In this document: piece after piece, positions 18,432-27,929 of the stretch | Position numbering within the stretch: position 1 is the stretch's first letter | Layout of the letters: each line of letters starts with the position of its first letter | Assembly (NCBI GenBank): GCA_965197575.1 | Contig: OZ240214.1 | Location: 372,001-436,000, forward strand | DNA from: VXOI01 sp965197575 | GTDB taxonomy: Bacteria > Chloroflexota > Dehalococcoidia > Lucifugimonadales > UBA3495 | Direction: 5' to 3' | DNA length: 64,000 bases | Program-made: the position numbers and the translations under genes | The notes under the pieces: model-generated | The model's input: only the letters and a program-made list of their open reading frames with translations | Told to the model about the DNA's origin: nothing | Databases searched by the model: none

Positions 18432-19349
18432 ATGAGTTACAACGACTACGTGTACACCAAGCCAATCGAAGTCAGAGGCGGCATCCGGGCCGGGTCGAAG
18501 CGCGGCGCCTTCGGCTCCAGCTGGTGGGCCAAGCGGTGGCTCCAGACCCTGGAGGAATTCTGGATCGGAAGTCGCCTCGACCGGGGCCGCTCCTACGCCC
18601 GCCGGGGACAGGTCATGTCCATCGACGTCCAGCCCGGCGGCGTCACGGCCAAGGTGCAGGGCTCCCGCAAGCGTCCCTACAACGTGAGCATCGAGGTCCG
18701 GACCATCAGCCCGCTGGACTGGGAACGCCTCCAGGCGGCCATGGCGAAACAACCCATCATCGCCGCCAGCCTGCTGTCGGGCCGCATGCCGGACAACATC
18801 GAGGAGTGCTTCCGGGCCGTCGGCCTGTCCATGTTCCCCGACCGGGAGGACAACCTGGAGACTGACTGCTCGTGTCCCGGCTGGTCCAATCCATGCAAGC
18901 ACGTCGCCGCCGTCTACCTGCTGCTGGGCGAGGAGTTCGACCGGGACCCCTTCCTGATCTTCCGGATGCGGGGCATGGACCGGGAGGACCTGTTGGGCCC
19001 GGAGTTCCGCCGCTCCGCTCAGACCCTGGAGGGACCCACACTGCCCGCCGAGCCACTGCCGCCGGAACCCGGCGAGTTCTGGACCAACCCGCTGACGGCG
19101 CTGCGGGAAAAGGACCATGCGGGTCCGGCCGTCATACCCGACCTGGCTGCCGCCCTGCCCCAGCATCTGGGCCGGTTCCCACTCTGGCAGGGCAACCTGG
19201 AATTCGTCCCGGCAATGCAGGACATCTACCGCGCCGCCTCGCAACGGGCCGTCGAGCTCCACATGGGACCGGCGGAACCGCCTGACAACCCAGCACCGGA
19301 GAGCGAGGCGGAGCAGGCACGGGACACGACCGCGGCCCACGTCAGCTAG
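18432..19349 (+). CDS. SWIM zinc-finger protein, partner of the SNF2 helicase
   Basis: This 305-residue protein starts MSYNDYVYTKPIEVRGGI, 53 bases after the helicase stop, with GGAGC upstream. The first 60 residues include the conserved SSWWAKRWLQTLE. The SWIM finger C-x-C-x(n)-C-x-H appears as CSCPGWSNPCKH near residues 155-166, followed by AAVYLLLGEEFDRDPF. The C-terminal third is Pro/Glu-rich and variable. SWIM proteins are predicted DNA- or protein-binding adaptors, and this gene order (SNF2, SWIM) is widespread in bacteria, so they probably act together. The frame is intact. Confidence 0.85.
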   Translation: MSYNDYVYTKPIEVRGGIRAGSKRGAFGSSWWAKRWLQTLEEFWIGSRLDRGRSYARRGQVMSIDVQPGGVTAKVQGSRKRPYNVSIEVRTISPLDWERLQAAMAKQPIIAASLLSGRMPDNIEECFRAVGLSMFPDREDNLETDCSCPGWSNPCKHVAAVYLLLGEEFDRDPFLIFRMRGMDREDLLGPEFRRSAQTLEGPTLPAEPLPPEPGEFWTNPLTALREKDHAGPAVIPDLAAALPQHLGRFPLWQGNLEFVPAMQDIYRAASQRAVELHMGPAEPPDNPAPESEAEQARDTTAAHVS

Positions 19350-19560
19350 CACTTCAACGACTGGTTTGAGGTGGCGGTCCCGGCCTGACGATACGGCACC
19401 CGGTGCGACACCTCTCGAGGGAGCGGGCGCGCCCGTTCGTTGAGTAGCTGTGGCTGGAGGATGCCCAAAGGCGCAAACGATCGGGCCATACGATCCCATG
19501 CTAAGCGTCGAACCCCCTTCGTACGCCCAGAACGTCCCTTCTTGAACCGTCGTTTGAATA

Positions 19561-21402
19561 CTAATAATCCGGCGGCTCCGGGGCAACAGGCCGCCAGATC
19601 TGATTGTCGTTGATCAGGGGGTGCACTCTTTTGCTCTCCTTCCAGCTCTTGGCCTGGCGTAGCATCTCCAAGGCGTTGGTGCGGGTTGCGCCGCTATCGG
19701 AGCCCAGCATCTGACTGAGTTCCGTCACCCTGGCCTCGCCGTCCAGAATCTCCACCGATGTCACGGTCCTATCATGCGAGGCAAGTTTCGTAACCTTAGC
19801 GTGGTGGTCTGCGTAGCACGCTATTTGCGGGAGGTGAGTTACGCATAGCACCAGGTGGCTCTTGGACAGACCCCATAGTTTCTGACCCAAGACACTCCCG
19901 ACTCGACCACCTATACCCGAATCGACCTCGTCGAACACGAGTATTGGGATCTGGTCAGCCGTGGATAGGATGGTCTTTATGGCGAGCATCAGCCTGGAGG
20001 CTTCTCCCCCCGAGGCGATCCTGGCCAGGGGCCGTGGTGGTTCGCCCGGGTTCAGTGAGATCAAGAATTCCACGGAGTCTATACCGGTCCCGTTGAACGC
20101 GAGGTGCCTGATAGACTCCCCGCCTGAAGAAGGTGTTGCGTACGGGACCCCATCCGCGGTCCCAACCGGCACACCGTCTTCAGAGTCTGATTGACGGATA
20201 TCCACAAGCACTTGGGCATGCCCGAAAGCCAGCCCGGCGGCCTCTTCCTGTATCGCATCAGCCAGGCCCCTGGCTGCGTGTTGCCGGGCTTCGGAGAGCT
20301 GACCCGCAAGCCTGCCGACCTGCCTTCGAAGGTCCATCTCTCGGGCCTTCAATCCCTCCACACGCTCTTCCCTGTGATATAGCTTTTCCAGCTCCTGCGA
20401 GGCCCTCTCGCCGAAGGCCAGGATTTCTCCGATGGTGCTGCCGTACTTCCTTTTGAGACGGTTGATCAAGTCCAAACGCTCCTCAAGCTCATGAAGACGG
20501 TCCGGGCTGTATTCGATGCCGTCACGATAGCTTCGGAGTGCACGCGCCAACTCGTCCACCTGGTGCATCAAGGCGTCCACCGACTCAAGGTTCTGTCTCA
20601 ATGAGGGGTCCAATTGCTCCAACTGGGAAAGGTCCTTGGACACCTGCCCGATAAGGTCCATGACCGATTCGCGCCGGTCGAAGCTATCGTATAACGCTCT
20701 GTAGGCGTGGTCGGACAGTGTGATAATTCGTTCTGCGTTGGCGACCCGGTCCCTCTCCAGGGTCAGGTCATCATATTCAGTTGGGCGTAGATTTGCTGTG
20801 CTGATCTCTCCTACCTGATACCTCAGAAAATCCACCCGTTGAGCAACCTCTTCTTCATCCTTCCGCAGCCGGTCCAGCTCTTGGCGCACCTCCGTTAGCT
20901 GGCGGGCCCATTCTGCCACCTCGGTGCGAAGCTGCCATAACCCACCATACTTGTCCAGGATATCCCTGTGCTCACGTACGTGGAGAAGGGATAAGTGCTG
21001 ATTCTGGCCATGGATGTCCACCAGGTGTTGGGCCAGTGTGCTCAACAGTCTGAGAGGTACGATTCGCCCGTTCACACGGCAGGTGTTGCGCCCATCCAGG
21101 TTGACCTCCCGAGCGAGAATTATCTCCTCTTCGCCAACGTCAATTTCATACTCATTCAGAGCAACCTTGATTTTTTGAGAGATGTCGCCGCCAAGCAGGA
21201 AGATGCCCTCTACTCTGGACTGGCGTGCACCGGAACGTACCATGCCAACGTCGGCGCGTCCCCCAATTAGAAAGCCCAGCGCATCCACGATGATCGACTT
21301 GCCGGCCCCCGTCTCCCCGGTCAGCACACTGAAGCCGGGCGCCAACTCAATGTCGAGCTGTTCTATGGTGGCGAAGTTGGTGACACTAAGGAGTCTGAGC
21401 AT
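19561..21402 (-). CDS. recN: DNA repair protein RecN
   Basis: This 613-residue SMC-like ATPase acts in double-strand-break repair by loading on DNA ends and supporting RecA. It begins MLRLLSVTNFATIEQLDIEL. Walker A is GETGAGKS at residues 29-36. Two coiled-coil arms span about 155-370, with many LE/RL heptads. The signature IASGGEASRLMLAIK is followed by Walker B ILVFDEVDSGIGG and the VTHLPQIACYADHH motif diagnostic of RecN. Length is slightly over the usual 550-570. It is intact, transcribed toward the SWIM gene, and is probably core chromosome. Confidence 0.95.
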   Translation of the reverse strand: MLRLLSVTNFATIEQLDIELAPGFSVLTGETGAGKSIIVDALGFLIGGRADVGMVRSGARQSRVEGIFLLGGDISQKIKVALNEYEIDVGEEEIILAREVNLDGRNTCRVNGRIVPLRLLSTLAQHLVDIHGQNQHLSLLHVREHRDILDKYGGLWQLRTEVAEWARQLTEVRQELDRLRKDEEEVAQRVDFLRYQVGEISTANLRPTEYDDLTLERDRVANAERIITLSDHAYRALYDSFDRRESVMDLIGQVSKDLSQLEQLDPSLRQNLESVDALMHQVDELARALRSYRDGIEYSPDRLHELEERLDLINRLKRKYGSTIGEILAFGERASQELEKLYHREERVEGLKAREMDLRRQVGRLAGQLSEARQHAARGLADAIQEEAAGLAFGHAQVLVDIRQSDSEDGVPVGTADGVPYATPSSGGESIRHLAFNGTGIDSVEFLISLNPGEPPRPLARIASGGEASRLMLAIKTILSTADQIPILVFDEVDSGIGGRVGSVLGQKLWGLSKSHLVLCVTHLPQIACYADHHAKVTKLASHDRTVTSVEILDGEARVTELSQMLGSDSGATRTNALEMLRQAKSWKESKRVHPLINDNQIWRPVAPEPPDY

Positions 21403-21770
21403 GGCTATGTCCGAAACTGCACCCCTTCGAGCAGTGCCCTTTGGTCGCAGTGCCCTTTGGTCTACCCAAATTGACGGTCACCTTTGGCGCTCATGCAAAT
21501 GCAGCGTCCAGATATGGCGAGGGACAGAGACCCGCTTCCACGCCTGTTGCCTCATTGAGAAATGTTACCGAAACTTTAGCACCTGGGGCCCCGCCCCAAC
21601 CAGCGCTAATTCCGGCATTGCAGGGAGTTCCGGCATAGGCTCATCGACCGCAGCGTAGACCAGCTACTTGACCATGACGCCTCTGACGCCTGCCCCGCCC
21701 CCCACAGGTCAACCAGCTCCTTTCAGTACGTCGGGCATCCATCAGGGAGGCCGCGGGTCTGTGCGGCAAG
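21403..21770. other. Intergenic stretch upstream of recN
   Basis: I see no gene here. It contains a duplicated CAGTGCCCTTTGG motif (about 21434 and 21451) and Pro-rich noise frames. It should hold the recN promoter near 21403-21480, but no convincing -10/-35 pair stands out. Confidence 0.3.
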
Positions 21771-21859
21771 GGTCCTCCCGCACACGCGGGAATGGATCAT
21801 ACCTCAGCGCCCGGCTAAAACCGGCCCAAAGCAGACCCCGCAGGCGCGGGCGAAGGGCA
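21771..21859 (+). CRISPR. Possible two-repeat CRISPR relic (type I-E-like), or paired palindromes
   Basis: Two 29-base blocks, 21771-21799 and 21831-21859, have hairpin cores CCCGC-N4-GCGGG in register with a 60-base period and a 31-base spacer. The first block (GGTCCTCCCGCACACGCGGG, then AATGGATCA) is close to common type I-E repeats; the second is strongly diverged, as terminal repeats often are. A truncated cas3 lies at 51.1-52.4 kb. Two repeats alone cannot exclude a REP-like palindrome, so this stays tentative. Confidence 0.3.
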
Positions 21860-21873
21860 CATTAAAAGGCCTT

Positions 21874-22006
21874 GGGGTGTCGTTAGACCCCGCTTCATAT
21901 TACGGCGCCGTTTGATATCATACGACACCCCTGAGCCAGCCTTGCGGCGGCGGTGGGGAGGAGGTCCTGACGGGGGTGTCGTTAGACGCCCGTTTGCGAC
22001 ACCCCC
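21874..22006 (+). promoter_or_regulatory. Candidate res site upstream of the resolvase gene
   Basis: Two dyads share the same arms. GGGGTGTCGT at 21874 pairs with ACGACACCCC ending 21931, and GGGGGTGTCG at 21972 pairs with CGACACCCCC ending 22006. The left arms are direct repeats extended by TTAGAC. Repeated inverted arms just upstream of a serine resolvase gene are the layout of a res site, where resolvase binds, recombines and represses itself. Confidence 0.5.
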
Positions 22007-22026
22007 GCCAATTCTGGGGGTAGACT

Positions 22027-22604
22027 ATGGCGGTCTACGGTCACGCCCGGGTATCCCGCGGCAGGGAAGACGGAACCGACACCCTACAGAATCAGCGGAT
22101 GCGGCTCACCGGCACCGGCGTCGACGCCGCCCATATCCACCAGGACATCATCACGGGGACCGTGATGCAGAGACCGGGACTGAATGATCTGCTGGAGGTT
22201 ATCCGGCCCGGAGACGTCCTGGTGGTGACCGCGCTGGACCGGCTGGGACGCGACACGCTGGGTCTCCTGGAGCTGATCAACCGGCGGCCACTATGGGCGT
22301 GGATCTGAAGGTGCTGGACACGCCGGTGGACGCACAGGGCGTTGCCGGAGGCGGGCAGCTGGTTGCTCTGGTCACCGCCGGAGTGGCGGCCATCGAGCGG
22401 GTCAACATCAGCCGGAGGACGAAGCAGGGGCTGGAGCGGGCCAGGGCGGAGGGCAAGCTGGCGGGGCGGTGCTGGAGCATCTCGCGGGCGCGGATGCACA
22501 CCATACAACGGATGCGAAAGGACCCGGGTATGTCCTTGGCACAGACCGCCCAGGGTCAGGGAGTGTCGGAATCGCTGGCGCGGCGAGTGCTGGGCGAGTG
22601 CTGA
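22027..22604 (+). pseudogene. Serine recombinase (resolvase), frameshifted
   Basis: The first frame (22027-22308) holds the catalytic domain: VYGHARVSRGRED with the nucleophile Ser near residue 10, LQNQRMRL, and LVVTALDRLGRDTLGLLELI. The second frame (from about 22293) continues GVDLKVLDTPVDAQG, then IERVNISRRTKQGLERARA and a C-terminal helix-turn-helix (SLAQTAQGQGVSESLARRVL). One base is lost near 22290. Relative to Tn3-type resolvases all domains are present, so the damage is recent. The dyads upstream are its likely binding sites. Confidence 0.75.
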
Positions 22605-22859
22605 AGGTTGAGGACGTGGAGGCGCTACCGGCGACTGCGTTCAAAGAAGGCTGGGATCAGGTGGTCGGCGAAGCCGGACGGCGCAGGGGTTCTCACGCGT
22701 CAGAGTGCCGTATGCGGTTGCGGGTTCTCCCGCCGCCCCGCCGGTACAACAAAGTGTCTGGCACAGTGATTGTTCTCAGCCGGTTGGGGGCAGCGGAGTC
22801 AGTAACGGGAGGTGAACCGGCAAGAATAATCTGCGTAAACCGGCAGAAGTAATTGACGC

Positions 22860-23014
22860 GGTTTCGTTTGCTTGTGGTGTATGGACAACCCGACCCTCGT
22901 GATCCGTGCTGGCACAGTTTCTCATTTCGGTTCTACCGGATGGCTGGTTCTATGGGCCAACAAGTGCTTCAGCCACTCGGTTCTACCTCATACACCACGA
23001 GCGAACGGAGCCGA
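22860..23014. repeat. Short inverted-repeat element (about 155 bp)
   Basis: The left end GTTTCGTTTGCTTGTGGTGT and the right end ACACCACGAGCGAACGGAGC are imperfect inverted repeats of about 24 bases. The same ends, in the same orientation, bound the 850-base segment at 56296-57147. No transposase lies inside. The right end abuts the 3' end of the kinase-like gene. Confidence 0.5.
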
Positions 23015-23025
23015 TTTTCGGACTA

Positions 23026-24172
23026 CTAGCCCGAAAGCAGCTCAGTGCAGAAGAGATCGGATACGGCGGCGTCGAAGCGCTCCAGTGAGTTGCTCAAATA
23101 CGCCGAGGCCCGCTCACCATCGAAATCGCAGTAGCCTCCCGTGACGATCCAAAAGACCATGACTTCCAGCATGGAAAGCCGGTAATCGGACAGGCACTCT
23201 TCGAACGCGTAGCCACTTACCCCGTTGCTCACCAGCGCAGAGTGGTACGCGCGCAGAAGACCCAACTCCTCTTTCCTTCGTTGCTGCGGGGGAAATGCCT
23301 CAGTGATGAACGCGGCAACATCGCAGGCCCCCTTGCCGCGCGCAGAACTCCCAGTCGAAAACCACCAGCGGTCGCGCCAGGTCATTCACAGGGAAAAAGC
23401 AGTTGTCGAGGCGGTAATCCCCGTGAATGATTGTCCGGGGAGGTTCCGAGAGCTTGGCCTGTATCCTTGGGATTTCAAGGATCAGGCGGTCTCCCAGCAG
23501 CCGCAGACCCCGGGGCATCGCGTCCCCGGCCTTATTCATGAGGGACTCCCAGGCACCGGCGTATATCTCCTGGTAGACGCCGGTTTCGTCGCTCTTCAAC
23601 GGCATCCACTCCAACCGGTCGAGCCGGGGGCTGTCCCACCACGAGGCATGGAATTCAGCCAGCTGGACGAGCGGGCGTCTGGCTTCGGCCAAGGAACATC
23701 CGGCCACGCTGTCGCCCTGGCGGGCGCCGATGACGTCCTCCAGCAGCAGAATGGTGTTCCCGGTTTCTGGATCCAGTCTACAGTGGTAGCTGTGAGGGGT
23801 TTGAAGGGGACTGCTGGCTGCCACTTCCTGATAAAACCTGACCTCGCGCCGGTCCTGTCCCAGCCTGTCGGATACCATCCTCAATGCAGGGTCTGCCGAG
23901 GGGAGCTTGACTATGATGGTACGTGGCAGGTCCGGGGGATCATCGTCGTAGTGGAGCCTCAGGCGAAACACTTGGTTGAGAAACCCCTTCCCCTCGGCAA
24001 TGGTCTCAGCAGAGTACCCGGTCACGGTAGCCCTGCCAGAGGCATCCCTGCTATGAAGCGCCCCGGTCAACCAGGAGGGAGTAATTTCCTGAAGGCTGTT
24101 GGGAACCGTCAAACCGGTCATCTCCGTCCCGATGGGCGACGCATCCGGTCCTGAGACAACAGGCCTGTTCAT
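23026..24172 (-). pseudogene. APH-fold phosphotransferase (ecdysteroid-kinase-like), one frameshift
   Basis: The N-terminal frame (24172 to about 23340) has the kinase N-lobe with IIVKLPSADP, ILLLEDVIGARQGD, and the catalytic loop IIHGDYRLDN with VVFDWEFCAR, the Brenner-type HGDxxxxN and D motifs. At the GCGCGCG run near 23340 the frame shifts; the family continuation ARGKGACDVAAFITEAF and the helical C-terminus lie in the frame ending at 23026. Joined, the protein is about 380 residues, normal for small-molecule kinases of this group. The substrate is unknown. ATG 24172 follows immediately after the methyltransferase stop, so they form an operon. Confidence 0.75.
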
Positions 24173-24865
24173 TCAGCCAGCCTTGCGCGCGAACAGGACG
24201 CAGTGGTCCATTGGCTTGGGGTCCCTGAAGTACATGACTCCCCCCAGCTTCTCTCCCTCCGCCGGAATCACGCTCAAGCCGTGGTCTGCCAATACCCCCA
24301 GCACCTCACTTTCGCTGTAGAGCTGGAATGTCCTGTCCGCGCCGTAGTCCTTGTCGTAGACCGTTGCGATTCCCGTTCCGACCTTGAACATGAGCTGGAG
24401 CACGCCCCCGGCCTTGAGCAACCTGGCGAACCCCGGCAGGGTTACTCCCAGGACTGTGTCCGGGGCGATGTGCTGGATGACCGCATTGCACAGAACGAAG
24501 TCGAAGGAGGCGTCCGGATAGCCGATGGGCTCGCGGAGGTCGGCGACGGACACCCGCTGTGCGATCTCCGGGTGAAGCCTGCGCGCCTCCCGGATGTTCT
24601 CCTCTATGGAGTCGACACCGTAGATGTCGTAGCCCTTCTGCCAGTAGAAGAAGACATCGCGGGCGCCGGCCCCACAGCCGGCATCCAGCCCCCGGGCCCC
24701 GGCGGGGAACAACTCCTGGAGCCGGTCCATCAGGTCCGTATCGCCTTTGAGTCCCGGATGCGAGGCCTTGAGATATATGGACTGAACGAAGCCGTGGCTC
24801 ACCTCGGCGTAACGCTGGGCGTGGCTCCTGTAGAAGCCCTCGGAAAAATCGGCTCTCTGATTCAT
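24173..24865 (-). CDS. SAM-dependent class I methyltransferase
   Basis: This 230-residue protein is read from ATG 24865, chosen over the TTG at 24901 because GGGAGTGG precedes it. The Rossmann SAM site is GLDAGCGAGARDVFF near residue 60, acidic motif II is YGVDSIEEN, and the motif IV region is FDFVLCNAVIQHIAPDT. The C-terminus has GGVLQLMFKVG. The acceptor is not predictable. The stop abuts the ATG of the kinase-like gene, so the two enzymes are probably made together; a small-molecule modification pathway is a reasonable inference. Confidence 0.8.
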   Translation of the reverse strand: MNQRADFSEGFYRSHAQRYAEVSHGFVQSIYLKASHPGLKGDTDLMDRLQELFPAGARGLDAGCGAGARDVFFYWQKGYDIYGVDSIEENIREARRLHPEIAQRVSVADLREPIGYPDASFDFVLCNAVIQHIAPDTVLGVTLPGFARLLKAGGVLQLMFKVGTGIATVYDKDYGADRTFQLYSESEVLGVLADHGLSVIPAEGEKLGGVMYFRDPKPMDHCVLFARKAG

Positions 24866-25027
24866 TGCTGTAACGCCACTCCCAATGGGCTGGAGGCTCA
24901 AGCCCCCATGATTTCGATGAACTGCCCAGCCACAAGCTCAGGTGCCTGAGCCGCCGGATACAGGGCCGCGCCGGACCGGCTTGACTGTGTTATTCGGCAC
25001 CCTGCCGGCGCTCAATCTTCAGTAGAT

Positions 25028-26423
25028 CTAGGAACGCAGTTCCAGCCGGGGTTGCAGCAGACGTTCCGGGACTTTGGTTTCACGCATGAACTGCACCAGC
25101 AGCCGGTGAAGTTCCCTGGCCTCGCCGGTGTGCGTTCCCATCACGTTCTGCACTTGGTTCGGATCGGAATTCAGATTGTACAGCTCCGACAGACCATCCT
25201 GAGGGCTGTAAAGCAAACTCCATTCTCCCGAGGTGACGGTGGTGACCGGATGGTCCGAGAGGGTGCGGAGCAGGCTGTCCACGGATTGGACCGGGTCGCC
25301 GGGGTTGGCGAAGGGTATGCTGCTCACCACATACTCCCCGCCCCGGCAGGGAGTTGTCCCGCATCCCGGGCGCCAGAGACCGGCCCTGAACGAAGGCCGG
25401 AATCTCCAGCCCCAACAGGTCAAGCACGGTCGGCATGACATCCACCGCTGAGCTCAGGCCCTGGTATACTCCCGGAGCCACTCCGGGGGCTTGAATCAGT
25501 AGCGGGAGGTGGATCAGCTCCTCGAAGAGCGGAGAGTAGGTCCACTTCGATCCCGGCTCGCCGTAGGGCCGGAGGCTTCCGTCCGGGAGCCTGTCCGAGT
25601 TCATCTTGCCGAAGAGGCCGCCGTGCTCCCCGAAGTGGAAACCGTGGTCCGTGGTGAAGATGATCGCGGTCTTCTCCATCAGGCCCATGTTCTCGACGGA
25701 TTTCATCAGGAAACCCAGCCAGGTGTCGACCATGGTGATCTCACCGCAGTAGGTCGCGTGACCCTTCCGGAGCCTCTCCTCGGTGTAGCCCGGCACGTCG
25801 TGCCAGTTCCCGTACACCGGCAGCACCGCCTCGCCGTCGTATCCCGGCCAGTACAGCTCGGTGTAGTAGGCCGGAGCGTCCCAGGGTTCATGGGGGTCCC
25901 AGGTGTCTATGTAAAGGAAAAAGTCCTCTTTGTAGTGATGTTCCAGCCACTGCATGGCGGTCTTGAAGGTTCGAGGGGCATTGCGGTCCCCTTCGTTTTG
26001 CCACGCCGCCCGGACATCCAGGGCCTCGTTGTGATAGCCGGGCTGGGGAACCAGCGACCACATGGTATCTTGGCCCGGGTTCATGAAGAAGGACTGGAAC
26101 CCCCGGTCGTAGTTCATCCCGTTCCTCAGATAGTAGGGGGTGTCCACCGACGCCGCCGTGTGCAGGCCGTGGTCAGCCAACATCTCCGCCAGGGTGGTCA
26201 CCCCAGCAGGCAGGGGCTCCCACCCCATGAAGGACATCGTCCAGCGGCCCGTGAGGTGGTCTGCCCGGGTGGGCATGGTCGGGAATCCGGCGGCATAGTG
26301 GCCGTCGAACCTGACCGACTTGGCTGCCAGCGCGTCCAGAGAAGGGGTTCGAATCGTCGGATTGCCGTAGGCGCCTATGTGGTCCCTGCGAAAGGTGTCG
26401 GCAACTATCCAGATGACATTCAT
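25028..26423 (-). pseudogene. Sulfatase / alkaline-phosphatase-fold hydrolase, one frameshift
   Basis: It starts at ATG 26423 (MNVIWIVADTFRRDHIGAYG), with metal-binding Asp in the opening motif. At the position of the usual C/S-x-P-x-R the sequence reads FPTMPTRADHLTGR, so the formylglycine residue is replaced by Thr. The second metal site is IIFTTDHGFHFGEHG near residue 270. Near 25345 the frame shifts; the true ending EYVVSSIPFANPGDP, then LYNLNSDPNQVQNVM, lies in the frame that stops at 25028. The full protein would be about 465 residues. With Thr as potential nucleophile it may be a phosphodiesterase-like member and not a sulfatase. Confidence 0.75.
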
Positions 26424-26674
26424 CCTCGCTGCTCCCATGACCGGCTCGCGACGGATAAACCGCCAGTTGGTCCGGCGTCCCGGTTCCCAAGTTCATTGCA
26501 TAACACTCGCGTGGCTAAGGGCCACGCTGCACAGTGCCCGTAGCCGGGTATGGCAGAAACTCCAAGGTGTTGGCTCAAATTTTAGCACGGAGTTATTTGG
26601 GACTCCGGCGCTGAACAACCGGACCTGCCCGGCTATCCCGAGCCCGCCTCCACCAATCTCAAAGACCAGCGCAA

Positions 26675-26850
26675 TCAGGGTGCTTTGTCGTCCGGCACGG
26701 CGGCCAGCGCTTTTCGCACCGCCGCCGGAGGGCAGGTCATCACACGGGCCATGTGGCGCAACCCAGAGAGCCCTCCTCGGCCATCCGCCGGCACTGCTCC
26801 ATCTGCTCCGTAGTCAACGCCGGTGGCCGTCCGAAGCTCTGCACCAGACG
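26675..26850 (-). pseudogene. Resolvase C-terminal helix-turn-helix fragment
   Basis: Two joined frames read SFGRPPALTTEQMEQCRRM, then LRHMARVMTCPPAAVRKAL, ending at TGA 26675. This is the DNA-binding tail of a serine recombinase. There is one frameshift near 26762 and no catalytic domain upstream. Confidence 0.5.
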
Positions 26851-27018
26851 CCTGCACTCAGCATGAGCGGGGATATCCCGTGCCTTGCGGCGGCGGTCAT
26901 CACCAATCTGATCAGCATGAACACGGGCCCGGCAGTGGGGGAAAGAAGCTGGCCATCCCTCGAGCTCCTCCGGAACACGCCTGAATTCTCCCGGGAGTTG
27001 CCAGCCAGCGCGGGTGAA

Positions 27019-27336
27019 CTAGATGACCCGGTCTCCCCACCCCGGCGTGGACTGGCTGTCCGGCTCACCCGCCGCCCCCGGCAGCGGGGTCAAAATTACG
27101 CGCCAACGGGGAGTTTCCTTGGACGCCTCGACAAGGAATTCCTCCAGCGGGACATCGATGTCGATATCGTCGAATTCGAAGTTGAAGGCGGCCTTCACGT
27201 CGGCGGGGCAGACGAGGCCCGCCGTAGCGTTGTTCTCGCGTCCCACGCGCCTCAGTTCCTCGCGTTCGGCGAGGGTCATCTTGAGCCGGCGGTGGCAGCC
27301 GGCAATGGCGCATTTGACCGGGACTCTTCTGGGCAT
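27019..27336 (-). CDS. Hypothetical protein with a short Cys/His N-terminus
   Basis: From ATG 27336 this encodes 105 residues: MPRRVPVKCAIAGCHRRLKM opens with C-x4-C-H, and LVCPADV adds a third Cys. A strongly acidic strand region follows (FEFDDIDIDVPLEEFLVE), then WRVILTPLPG. I do not recognise a family. A metal-binding N-terminus is possible. The start was preferred over 27363 because the longer version adds only a Cys-rich unlikely tail. It has no close operon partner. Confidence 0.45.
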   Translation of the reverse strand: MPRRVPVKCAIAGCHRRLKMTLAEREELRRVGRENNATAGLVCPADVKAAFNFEFDDIDIDVPLEEFLVEASKETPRWRVILTPLPGAAGEPDSQSTPGWGDRVI

Positions 27337-27400
27337 TTCCCTAATATTACAACGACAGCTCAAGGAGGGGGTTTCGGGCAGGCGCGCGGAGTGTTCAGCG

Positions 27401-27600
27401 TTAACTTTTCGCTGAAGTCAACAGTCTGCAATCTTCCGCCCACACGGTCCACTCCAGCCACCAGGCGGCGTCGCCCGACGATTCACCCCGGGTGTACTTC
27501 GCCACCATGACGCTGCTGTGCCACCGGCCTTGCTTCATAAACGCCGAGTCCTGAACGCCAGCCCGGGTCAGGTCCACCCGGCCGCCATGGCTGGAAACAG
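27401..27600 (-). pseudogene. Tyrosine recombinase C-terminal fragment
   Basis: The end of the frame reads SHGGRVDLTRAGVQDSAFMK, then GRWHSSVMVAKYTRGES: HxxR, the Trp/His station and the nucleophilic Tyr of a phage-type integrase, in order. The upstream frame is noise, so only the last catalytic motifs remain. A related fragment on the plus strand lies at 29962. Confidence 0.5.
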
Positions 27601-27929
27601 CCCTGTTCCCAGCCACCGGCTGGAAAACCCGGTTGCAGGACCCCTGGCAGAAAGCCATACTCCAGATATTCCAGCACCCCACCTCCCCCCGGCAGACGCG
27701 GGTAATAGGCAGTACTCTCGAGCACTCCTGCCCATTCCCCAATCCAGCTAACTCCGGCCCGGAAGCAGAAAGCCGCCAAGCCCTGCCGCAACGGCCACCC
27801 GCAGCCCACGGAGACGCAGTAACCATCCAGCGCTGATAGCCCACAACTCGCCGTACCATGACGAATGCCATATAATCGGCACCATCCACCCGTTGACCGG
27901 CAAGAGCCGCCAATCTCCGGAGGTCGAGC
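27601..27929. other. Intergenic stretch before the Uma2 gene
   Basis: No frame with coding character and no clear signal was found; the right-hand end should contain the promoter of the Uma2 gene. Confidence 0.3.

Noticed and set aside
15874..18465. 863-residue minus-strand open frame
   Set aside because: It is antisense to the SNF2 helicase, which has clear Walker A, DEAQ and helicase motifs; the frame is open because of high GC and codon bias.
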